A stretch of DNA of 64,000 nt from Bacteroidales bacterium (GTDB lineage: Bacteria; Bacteroidota; Bacteroidia; Bacteroidales; F082): assembly GCA_017537965.1 (NCBI GenBank), contig JAFYJV010000030.1, positions 33,575 through 97,574 of the forward strand. Reading direction: 5' to 3'. Below, piece after piece: positions 15,854 through 23,084 of the stretch. The notes beneath the pieces were generated by a model that saw only the letters and a program-made list of their open reading frames with translations, was not told where the DNA came from and did not search any database. A program made the translations under genes and the position numbers. Positions within the stretch are counted from its first letter, which is position 1, and each line of letters opens with the position of its first letter.

Positions 15854-17494
15854 ATGAAAAAACGCAAGGTTCCGCATACTTTTGTCATCGTTTTTTGCTG
15901 CATTCTCATCGCCGCCATGATGACTTGGTTCATCAAGCCTGGAAAGTACGTCCAGGAGCAGGTGGACGGGGAGTCGGTGATGACATTTTACTATCAGGAC
16001 CAGCTGCCCGAAGCATACGCCCATGACTTTCACGCCGAACCCCAGACCTGGCAGGTGTTCTCCGCACTTTTCAAGGGATTCGAGAAGCAGAGCAGCATCA
16101 TTGTCTTTATCCTGATCATCGGCGGCGCTTTCTGGATCATGAACAAGAGCCACGCCATCGACACGGGCATCATGGCATTCTTACGTTTTACCAAAAGACT
16201 GGAACACAATAAGTTGATCCGAAAGATCGGGGTCAACAACATCATCATTACCTTGGTGATGATCCTCTTCAGCCTGTTCGGGTCGGTGTTTGGAATGAGT
16301 GAAGAAACTATCGCCTTCACGCTGATCATCATCCCATTGGCTATCTCCATGGGTTACGACTCCATCGTGGGTGTCTGCATGGTGTATGTGGCGGCGCACA
16401 TCGGCTTCTCAGGTGCCATGCTCAACCCCTTCACCATCGGCATTGCGCAAGGCATCGCCGACATTCCGCTGTTCTCGGGCATCGGCTACCGTGCCGTTTG
16501 CTGGGTCATCCTCACCATCATAGGGATTGTCTTCGTGCTGATTTATGCCAACAAGGTGAAGAAGAATCCCACTTCGTCAATTATGTATGAAGAAGATGAC
16601 TATTGGAGAAAAGTTAGGAATGAGGAGTTAGGAGTTAGGAGTGAGACCCATTCAGAAAAAACTCCTCACTCCTCACTCCAAACTTCTCACTCTTGGTGGG
16701 TCTATGGTGTAATAGCAGCTATCCTGGTGTTTTGCGCCATACGCTGTCCCATGACGACGATGAAGGTCGGCAACAGCACCTCTACCCTGCCCTTGTTGCC
16801 TATCGGCGCGGGGCTTTTCCTTGTCATCGGCTTCTTTGCCTTGCGCAAGTCGGCGGCATATTTCGTCTTGACGATGCTGTTCGGCACGGTATATTACCTC
16901 ATCGTGGGTGTGTTGGGCTATGGCTGGTATATCATGGAGATCGCCACTTTGTTTCTCTTCATGGGCGTCTGTAGTGGTTTCGCCATCAATAAGTCAGCAA
17001 GCGACATCGCCAAGTTGTTTATCGAGGGCATGGGCGACATCCTATCCGCTGCTGTCATCGTGGGCTTGGCGGCAGGCATCGTCATCGTGTTGCAGGACGG
17101 CGGCGTCATCGACACCATCCTCTATGGTTTGTCAAAGTCGATGAGCAACCTTGGCACCATCGCCTCCACCGAGATCATGTATGGCATCCAGACCTTGATC
17201 AACATCGTTATCCCGTCGGGTTCGGCCAAGGCCGCCATCACCATGCCGATCATGGCGCCGTTCAGCGACTTGATCGGCATCTCGCGTCAGACCACGGTGA
17301 TGGCTTTCCAGTTCGGCGACGGCTTCACCAACATGATCACCCCGACCTCGGGCGTGCTCATCGCCACCTTGGGTGTGGCCCGCATCCCTTGGGAAAAATG
17401 GGTGCGTTTCATCTGGAAATTCATCTTGGTACTGGTTGTCGTCGGGGCATTGCTGCTGATACCCACGGTGACTTTAAGCTTAAATGGGTTTTGA
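15854..17494 (+). CDS. YfcC family membrane transporter (DcuC superfamily)
   Basis: This 546-residue polytopic protein starts at the ATG at 15854 (MKKRKVPHTF), which fits the family start; an upstream ATG at 15806 would add 16 residues without support. Typical YfcC features are an N-terminal KVPHTF followed by a membrane segment, and PSGSAKAAITMPIMAP near the C-terminus. The family is annotated as C4-dicarboxylate or basic amino-acid carriers, but substrates are poorly known. Residues about 254-280 form a polar loop (NEELGVRSE to SSLQTSHS) encoded by an imperfect inverted repeat, apparently an in-frame insertion. The stop abuts the convergent small lipoprotein gene directly. The setting next to peptidases suits an amino-acid or dicarboxylate carrier. 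Confidence 0.85.
   Translation: MKKRKVPHTFVIVFCCILIAAMMTWFIKPGKYVQEQVDGESVMTFYYQDQLPEAYAHDFHAEPQTWQVFSALFKGFEKQSSIIVFILIIGGAFWIMNKSHAIDTGIMAFLRFTKRLEHNKLIRKIGVNNIIITLVMILFSLFGSVFGMSEETIAFTLIIIPLAISMGYDSIVGVCMVYVAAHIGFSGAMLNPFTIGIAQGIADIPLFSGIGYRAVCWVILTIIGIVFVLIYANKVKKNPTSSIMYEEDDYWRKVRNEELGVRSETHSEKTPHSSLQTSHSWWVYGVIAAILVFCAIRCPMTTMKVGNSTSTLPLLPIGAGLFLVIGFFALRKSAAYFVLTMLFGTVYYLIVGVLGYGWYIMEIATLFLFMGVCSGFAINKSASDIAKLFIEGMGDILSAAVIVGLAAGIVIVLQDGGVIDTILYGLSKSMSNLGTIASTEIMYGIQTLINIVIPSGSAKAAITMPIMAPFSDLIGISRQTTVMAFQFGDGFTNMITPTSGVLIATLGVARIPWEKWVRFIWKFILVLVVVGALLLIPTVTLSLNGF
16613..16692. repeat. Imperfect inverted repeat inside the YfcC coding region
   Basis: The left arm (16613-16645) is built of GGAGTTA/GGAGTGA units, and the right arm (16661-16692) of ACTCCTC units, with about 15 bases between. 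The arms are reverse complements over about 19 bases. The element is read in frame through both arms, adding about 27 polar residues in a loop. Confidence 0.7.
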
Positions 17495-17632
17495 TCACTT
17501 GCTCCATTTCGTGCAAGTATGGCAATTCTTCGGAGCCTTGCGCTGACCGAAATTCTGTTTGCTGCTGCAACTCACAAACAGCATTGCGACCATCAAAACC
17601 ACCAGGGATAATATGATTCGTTTTCTTGTCAT
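17495..17632 (-). CDS. Small CxxC lipoprotein, 45 residues
   Basis: A short frame starts at the ATG complementary to 17630-17632 and ends in TGA at 17495-17497, giving 45 residues. It begins MTRKRIILSL, has a hydrophobic core and a lipobox LFVSC (Cys22), then a basic tail GQRKAPKNCHTCTKWSK with a CHTC pair. The lipobox, start and CxxC pattern argue that it is real. It is the last gene of the envelope cluster, 35 bases after the EnvC-like gene, and abuts the convergent YfcC stop. The CxxC could bind a metal or be redox-active at the membrane. The function is unknown. Confidence 0.72.
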   Translation of the reverse strand: MTRKRIILSLVVLMVAMLFVSCSSKQNFGQRKAPKNCHTCTKWSK

Positions 17633-17647
17633 TTACCAATCCTCTCT

Positions 17648-17667
17648 AAGTTCTTAATTCTTAATTC
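17648..17667. repeat. Short TTCTTAA tandem repeat at the end of the EnvC-like gene
   Basis: About three units of TTCTTAA/TTCTCA lie directly after the EnvC-like stop codon on the minus strand. It belongs to the boundary-repeat type also seen at 14111 and 53319. Confidence 0.5.
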
Positions 17668-18912
17668 TCACCTCGCCAACCAAATTGATGGATTCAAACA
17701 ATCCGTTCCTTGTCTCAGCTCAAAGTGCATCTCCGTCTTGCCTTCCGACCGGTCGGTATGCACCTTACCGATCTCCTGTTTGGTCTTCACCTTGTCGCCG
17801 CGGTTAACATACACCTCATCCAGCTGGGAATATACCGTGAAATAGTCGCCATGACGGATGATGACGCCGATGTTCGACGCCGAAGGCTTGACCACGGAAA
17901 CCACCACGCCTTCAAACACACAACGCGCCCGGGCATTCTCGGTGGTCACGATGTCGATGCCGTTGTTGGTCACGGTGACTTTGCTCGATACCGACGAGGC
18001 GTGTTTGCCGTAAGAACTCGATACCACGCCTCTTTCGACCGGCCATGGGAGTTTCCCCTTGTTGGCCGAGAAACTCGTTGAGAGGGCCTTTTCTGAAGGC
18101 GTGAGGGCCATTTTATCGGGCTTGGTGGTCTTCCCTTTGTTGGCGTTTTTGGCTTCCTTGGCGGCGCGCTCGTTGGCTTTGCGGATCTCTTCAGCGATGA
18201 TCTTGTCGATCTCTTTCTGGAACTTCTTGGCCTGGGCTTGTTTTTCCTTGATGTTTTGCTGGATGTTGCCTTCCTTTTTCTTGAGTTGGGCAACTTGGGC
18301 GTTGAGTTCCGCCTTCTCCTTGATCATGACTTCTTGTTGCACCTTCTCATCGGCGAGCAGTGCCGCCTGTTGTTCCCGATCCTTGCGTTGCGCATCTACT
18401 TCTTCGCTGATTTTCCTCTGTGCAGTGGCAATTTGATCCATCTTGGTCTTGCGTGCCTCGGAGAACTGTTGGATATATCGCATCCGCTGATAGGCTTGGT
18501 TGAAATCATCCGAAGCAAACAGGAACTCCAACTGATCGTAATGGTTTCGGTTCTTATAGGCAAACTCCACCATCTTGGAATACTCCTGGCGCAGTTTCTT
18601 CAGCTCACTGTTAAGTGATTGGATGTTGGCTTCGCCTTTGGAGATGCTCTTCTCCAACACCTTGATCTGCTCGTTGTAGGCATTAATGAGTTTCTGTCGG
18701 TTTTTGATTTTCTTTTCGGTCAACGACACTTGGTTAAGTGTGACCTCTTTGCTTTTTGAAGTCTCCTTCAGCAGCTTGTTGGCGGTGGCAATTTCGTTTT
18801 GAATGGTCTTGATTTCCTTTTCGAGCGATTCTTTGGTGCGTTGTGCATAGCCACCCAAGGCAAGGAATAGCGCCAACAGCAGAAGCAGTCCATATCGCCA
18901 TGCCATCTTCAT
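17668..18912 (-). CDS. EnvC-like murein hydrolase activator (degenerate M23/LytM domain)
   Basis: The start at 18912 gives 414 residues and is supported by an AGGAGG five bases upstream, a signal peptide (MKMAWRYGLL to GGYAQ) and an ATGA overlap with the DUF4292 gene. Residues about 25-250 are a long coiled coil, and the last 130 residues a LytM/M23 fold. The zinc ligands are not all kept: the HxxxD position reads NNGID and the final HxH region reads MHFEL. This matches EnvC, which lacks enzyme activity and instead activates cell-wall amidases at the septum. It sits in the conserved flippase-dut-TPR-DUF4292-EnvC order. Confidence 0.88.
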   Translation of the reverse strand: MKMAWRYGLLLLLALFLALGGYAQRTKESLEKEIKTIQNEIATANKLLKETSKSKEVTLNQVSLTEKKIKNRQKLINAYNEQIKVLEKSISKGEANIQSLNSELKKLRQEYSKMVEFAYKNRNHYDQLEFLFASDDFNQAYQRMRYIQQFSEARKTKMDQIATAQRKISEEVDAQRKDREQQAALLADEKVQQEVMIKEKAELNAQVAQLKKKEGNIQQNIKEKQAQAKKFQKEIDKIIAEEIRKANERAAKEAKNANKGKTTKPDKMALTPSEKALSTSFSANKGKLPWPVERGVVSSSYGKHASSVSSKVTVTNNGIDIVTTENARARCVFEGVVVSVVKPSASNIGVIIRHGDYFTVYSQLDEVYVNRGDKVKTKQEIGKVHTDRSEGKTEMHFELRQGTDCLNPSIWLAR

Positions 18913-19433
18913 AGTTTCCTCCTTTCGTAACGGCTGTTGATCTTTATCGGGAAGGTGGTCGGCTCGTCCCAGTGGATGTCGGAATAGCGGATCTTGGCGG
19001 TATAGGGGCCGAATTGCAGCTCCACTGGCTCGGTGCCGCCTTTGCCCAAGAGCAAGGACTGGCTTTCGCGAAGGGTGAGCGGCAGCTGCAGCTTTGCCAT
19101 CACCGTGTCTAGCGGCTCGGCGAGATATGAACCATCGAGGCGGTTGAGCAGGATGACCGAATCGCAGGTGATGAGGGTGCGAACCGCCTCGATGCCCATC
19201 ATGGCAGAGGCAGAGATCCATATCGTGCTGTCGCGGCGCATCCTGAGGATCCCACTGACGTTGTGGTATTCCAACCCGGGAGCGGCGATGTCCATGTCCA
19301 TCTTGGCCGTAACCCATTGGTAGGTGGCCTCTGGAGCCAGAGGAGGCGTGAGCTTCTTCTTGGAGGCACACGACGCGACCAGCAGCAAAGCCGATGCGAC
19401 AAGCAAGATACCGATCACCTCTCTCCTATTCAT
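18909..19433 (-). CDS. DUF4292 lipoprotein, short form
   Basis: This 174-residue protein has a lipoprotein signal (LLVASCASKKK, Cys22) and the DUF4292 core, with W-I-S-A-S then GIEAVRTLITCDSVILLNRL. DUF4292 proteins are outer-membrane-linked lipoproteins of Bacteroidota with a fold recalling LolA/LolB carriers. Members are usually about 250 residues; here the part between LLLGKGG and AKIRYSDIHW looks shortened. The gene overlaps both neighbours, by 8 bases with the TPR gene and by 4 bases (ATGA) with the EnvC-like gene, so it is tightly coupled. The function is unknown; an envelope role is inferred from the neighbours. Confidence 0.82.
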   Translation of the reverse strand: MNRREVIGILLVASALLLVASCASKKKLTPPLAPEATYQWVTAKMDMDIAAPGLEYHNVSGILRMRRDSTIWISASAMMGIEAVRTLITCDSVILLNRLDGSYLAEPLDTVMAKLQLPLTLRESQSLLLGKGGTEPVELQFGPYTAKIRYSDIHWDEPTTFPIKINSRYERRKL

Positions 19434-21057
19434 TTTCCAAGGCTTTGGCTTTGTTACGGTATTCTTTGGCTTTCTCGACCTTGTTCACCTTCTCGAGGAT
19501 GTCGGCATAATGGTGATAATAGGTCTTGTCGGGGGTTTTCAACAGCTTGATGGATTTTTCCATCTGGGCTTCGGCGGCTTCATATTCCCCTTTTTGGTAC
19601 AGCACCCAGGCATAAGTATCCAAATATACGGCGTTGTTTGGATCCAATTCCACGGCATGAAGCGCCATCTCCTTGGCTTTGTCGAGGCTTTCCTTTCGCA
19701 ATGAGAGGTAATAGGCATAGTTGTTCAAGACCAAGGCGTCGTCGGGATTGTAGCTCAACACGCGGTCGTACGCCAGAAACGCCTTCTCGGTCTCGCCAAC
19801 GGAGTGATAGAGGTCGCCAAGATAGCTGTCGAATTCGGCCAACAGCTGTTTCTCGGTGACGAACTTACGGCCTTTCTCGAAATAGGAAATTGCCTGCTCG
19901 TCCTGCTTGTCGAGGGCAAATGAAATGCCGGCAAACCAATAAAACACAGGCTGTGTAGGATAGAACTTCAAGGCTTGCAGGGAGTGTTTCATCAAGGAGT
20001 CGTTTTCGCGCAAAGGAGCATCGCTCAGCACCAGATACTGGAGTGCGGCATAGTTGCTTGGCTCGAATTGAAGCGCCTTCAGCGACATGTCACGGCAAGC
20101 TCGGTAGTCCTCGTGATTGATATGGTAAGAAGCCAGGACAAGATAGCCCATCTTGTTGTCGGGATAGTTGTCAAGAAAGGCTTGTCCCGCCCTTAACGCC
20201 TGCTGATCAATCTTTTCCGTCGACTGGAACTTGTTGAACCAATACTCGTAGATGTTGGCCTTGGTGTTGAAGTCGAGGTTCTTATTGTTGATGGCCGCAA
20301 TGAGCTCATCGAAAGCCTTGTCGAGATCGCCTTTCTTCTCATAATATTCCAAAAGGGAGATGTTGATGTAAGGATCGTTGGGGTCGATCGTCTTGATCTG
20401 CTCATACACCTTGGCAGCTTCCTTTTCCTTGCCGTTGTCCATGTAGTACTTGGCCAGCATGTTATAGTAGCGGGTGTCCTCGGGGTTGTCGTCCACCAGT
20501 TTTTGAAGCTCCTCGATCACGTTCTTGGTCTTGCCTTGGCGTTTGAAGATCTCAATTCTCTGTTCGCTGACGATGGGATTGCTGCCCGTTTGTTTCTCTA
20601 GCAGGTCGAGTTTCTGAAGCGCCTTGTCGTATTGTTTGCTGAACAGATAGACGTCAATCAGCTCGCTGAGCATGTCGAGGTCGTTGGGATATTTGGCTGT
20701 CAGGGGCTCATATATCTTGATGAAATCGTCGAACTGCTCATAGTTTCGATAGAAACGCGCCAGTCGCATCTGGTACCATTTGTTGTCGGGATCGATCTCT
20801 GCGGCTTTCTTGATCACCGTGAAGGCGTCGTCCACTCGGCCCATCTTGACATATTGCTCACTCAGCTCGAACATGCTGGCAGCATCATTGGGCATGTATT
20901 TCAAGGCGTCTTCGAAGTGTTTGATGGCTCCTTGACCGTCTTCCTTGTATTTACACTCGATGCCTTTTGAGAACTCAAGGGCGTTCTTTCTTACATCCAC
21001 CTGCGAAAACCCCGCAATGGATATCATCAGAAGTATTATGATAAAAAATCTCTTCAT
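19426..21057 (-). CDS. Exported tetratricopeptide repeat protein
   Basis: This 543-residue protein has a signal peptide (to about residue 18, GFSQ) followed by TPR units through most of its length. Examples are AIKHFEDALKYMPNDAASMF, AFTVIKKAAEIDPDNKWYQ and EMALHAVELDPNNAVYLDTY. TPR arrays act as scaffolds for protein complexes, here in the periplasm or on the outer membrane. It lies in the envelope gene set between dut and DUF4292, overlapping the latter by 8 bases. The particular partner is not evident, although the linkage to an EnvC-like protein suggests cell-wall or division work. Confidence 0.85.
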   Translation of the reverse strand: MKRFFIIILLMISIAGFSQVDVRKNALEFSKGIECKYKEDGQGAIKHFEDALKYMPNDAASMFELSEQYVKMGRVDDAFTVIKKAAEIDPDNKWYQMRLARFYRNYEQFDDFIKIYEPLTAKYPNDLDMLSELIDVYLFSKQYDKALQKLDLLEKQTGSNPIVSEQRIEIFKRQGKTKNVIEELQKLVDDNPEDTRYYNMLAKYYMDNGKEKEAAKVYEQIKTIDPNDPYINISLLEYYEKKGDLDKAFDELIAAINNKNLDFNTKANIYEYWFNKFQSTEKIDQQALRAGQAFLDNYPDNKMGYLVLASYHINHEDYRACRDMSLKALQFEPSNYAALQYLVLSDAPLRENDSLMKHSLQALKFYPTQPVFYWFAGISFALDKQDEQAISYFEKGRKFVTEKQLLAEFDSYLGDLYHSVGETEKAFLAYDRVLSYNPDDALVLNNYAYYLSLRKESLDKAKEMALHAVELDPNNAVYLDTYAWVLYQKGEYEAAEAQMEKSIKLLKTPDKTYYHHYADILEKVNKVEKAKEYRNKAKALENE

Positions 21058-21091
21058 CGCTCAATTAACTTTGTTGAGGGCTTTGCCGTTC

Positions 21092-21529
21092 TCAACTTTT
21101 TCCAGTATGACCAAATCCACCTGCCCCGCGTTCCGTTTCTGAAAGCGTTTCCACTTGAATCGGCTCTGACTGCTCGCATTTGGCAAAGACCATCTGGGCA
21201 ATGCGGTCACCGCTGTTGATGACAAAAGCCTTGTCTGACAGGTTGATCAAAATGACGCAAACCTGGCCGCGATAATCCGCATCGACAGTCCCGGGGCTGT
21301 TGAGCACGGTGATGCCGCTCTTGATGGCCAAGCCGCTGCGCGGACGCACCTGCCCTTCATAGCCTTCGGGAATCTCCATATAAAGACCCGTTGGAACCAG
21401 GAAACGTTGCATGGGCTCAAGGGTGACGGGGCCTTCGGGAAGATAGGCGCGAAGATCCATTCCAGCGGAATTCACGGTCTCATAAGACGGCAAGGGGTTA
21501 TTGGATAGGTTGACGATGGGTAATTTCAT
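21092..21529 (-). CDS. dut: Deoxyuridine 5'-triphosphate nucleotidohydrolase (dUTPase)
   Basis: This 145-residue protein contains all five motifs of trimeric dUTPases in order: AGMDLRA (23-29), [22 protein letters not shown], and the C-terminal [11 protein letters not shown]. It hydrolyses dUTP to dUMP and pyrophosphate, keeping uracil out of DNA and supplying dUMP for thymidylate. The length is normal. It lies between the flippase and TPR genes in an otherwise envelope-related cluster. An ATTTCAAG-type repeat separates it from the flippase gene. Confidence 0.96.
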   Translation of the reverse strand: MKLPIVNLSNNPLPSYETVNSAGMDLRAYLPEGPVTLEPMQRFLVPTGLYMEIPEGYEGQVRPRSGLAIKSGITVLNSPGTVDADYRGQVCVILINLSDKAFVINSGDRIAQMVFAKCEQSEPIQVETLSETERGAGGFGHTGKS

Positions 21530-21557
21530 ATTTCAAGATTTCAAGATTTTGAGATTT
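21530..21557. repeat. ATTTCAAG tandem repeat between dut and flippase genes
   Basis: About three units of ATTTCAAG/ATTTTGAG fill the space just upstream of the dut start and run into the flippase 3' end. It is of the same general type as the other gene-boundary repeats in this window. Confidence 0.45.
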
Positions 21558-23049
21558 TTCTTTTGACAATACCGAATACGCCTTTCACCAGGTCCTTCTC
21601 CATCCAGCAGATGAACGCGAAGAAAACCAGCAGCATGCCCGTGTTGATGACCAAAGTCCATGCCGTGCTTTCAACGTGAATGTATTGCTGCGCAAAAAAC
21701 AAACCTATGGCAAGGGCGAAATAGAGTAAAGCGGACTTCAAATTATAGGGTATCGGGGCTTTCTTCTGACCGACGAAATACGACAGCACCATACAGGTGC
21801 CATAGCCCGCGAAGCCGCCCCAGGCACAAGCCATATAGCCATATTTGGGCACAAAGATGAAGTTGATGGCCAGCAGGACCGCACAGCCGATGGCGCTGAA
21901 GATGGCACCCCACCAAGTCTGATCGATAAGCTTGTACCAGAACGAGAGGTTGAAGTAGATGCCCATGAAGATCTCAGCCATCATCACGATGGGCACCACA
22001 CGCAGGCCTTCCCAATAGTCGCTCTTGATGATGTGTTTCAGGATAGGCATGTACATCACAACGGCGAGGAAGGCAAACAAGGTGAAGATGATGAAGTACT
22101 TCATCACCTTGGCTTGGGTCTCACGGTCGGCGATGTCGCGCTTGCCACCAAACACAAACGGCTCGTAGGCATAGCGGAAGGCTTGGGTGATCATCGCCAT
22201 GATCATCGCTATCTTGACACAGGCACCGTAGATGCCAAGCTGTACTTCACCGTCTTTGCCAGGCACGATAAAGCGATAGCAAATCTTGTCGGCCACCTGG
22301 TTGAGAATACCGGCCAGACCCAACAACAACAGGGGCCAAGTATAGTTCAACATCTGTTTCAGTAGGTTGCGATCAAGACCGTAACGCAACTTCTTGATCT
22401 CAGGGATGAAGCCCAGCGTGATCAAGCCCGTGCAGATGAGGTTGACGATGAAAATATAACCCACCTGATAGCTGTTTTCGTACCAGCCCATCAATGCAGG
22501 ATGGCTTTCTTTCAAACCGGGTGCAAGCAAGAAAATGAACAAGTTGAGTCCGATGTTCAAGATGATGAACAACAACTTCAAGGTTGCAAACTTGATGGCA
22601 CGATTCTCATAGCGAAGACGGGCAAACAGAATGGCTTGAAAAGCGTCCAAAGCCACAATGATGGCCATGATTTCTACAAACTCGGGATGGGCGGCATAGT
22701 CCAAGGCACCGGAGATGGGTTTCAAGAAGACGCTCACCAGCCCTACAAAGACCAAGGCCACAAACCCCACGGCCAGTCCCGAGGTAGAGAAAGCCTTGTC
22801 GGGATTCACATCGTCTTTGTTGGAGAAACGGAAAAAGGTGGTCTCCATGCCAAAGGTCAAAATGACAAGGAAAAGGGCGGTGTAACCGTATAGATTGGTC
22901 ACGATGCCGTAACCTCCCGACTCGGCAGCGATCTTGTAGGTATAAAGCGGCACCAGCAGGTAGTTCAAGAACCTGCCGATGATGCTGCTCAATCCGTAGA
23001 TGGCGGTCTGTTTCGCAAGGGATCCTAATCTGTTTTCTGCCATATCCAT
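21541..23049 (-). CDS. Polysaccharide biosynthesis flippase (Wzx/MATE-like)
   Basis: This 502-residue protein has about 12-14 hydrophobic segments and the N-terminal pattern LAKQTAIYGLSSIIGRFLNYL typical of the PST/Wzx branch of the MOP superfamily. Such proteins flip lipid-linked sugars or cell-wall precursors across the inner membrane. The start at 23049 (MDMAEN) has an alternative two codons later. A -7 box lies 19 bases upstream. It heads a run of closely spaced genes (dut, TPR, DUF4292, EnvC-like, small lipoprotein). Whether it serves O-antigen, capsule or peptidoglycan precursors cannot be told. Confidence 0.87.
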   Translation of the reverse strand: MDMAENRLGSLAKQTAIYGLSSIIGRFLNYLLVPLYTYKIAAESGGYGIVTNLYGYTALFLVILTFGMETTFFRFSNKDDVNPDKAFSTSGLAVGFVALVFVGLVSVFLKPISGALDYAAHPEFVEIMAIIVALDAFQAILFARLRYENRAIKFATLKLLFIILNIGLNLFIFLLAPGLKESHPALMGWYENSYQVGYIFIVNLICTGLITLGFIPEIKKLRYGLDRNLLKQMLNYTWPLLLLGLAGILNQVADKICYRFIVPGKDGEVQLGIYGACVKIAMIMAMITQAFRYAYEPFVFGGKRDIADRETQAKVMKYFIIFTLFAFLAVVMYMPILKHIIKSDYWEGLRVVPIVMMAEIFMGIYFNLSFWYKLIDQTWWGAIFSAIGCAVLLAINFIFVPKYGYMACAWGGFAGYGTCMVLSYFVGQKKAPIPYNLKSALLYFALAIGLFFAQQYIHVESTAWTLVINTGMLLVFFAFICWMEKDLVKGVFGIVKRKISKS

Positions 23050-23067
23050 TATTTGAATTCAGAAACG

Positions 23068-23075
23068 CAAAAATA
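23068..23075 (-). promoter_or_regulatory. -7 box for the flippase/envelope operon
   Basis: TATTTTTG on the minus strand ends 18 bases before the start at 23049. A TTG with an 18-base spacing is the best -33 candidate. It overlaps the space after the histidine kinase stop. Confidence 0.55.
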
Positions 23076-23084
23076 TGAATTATA

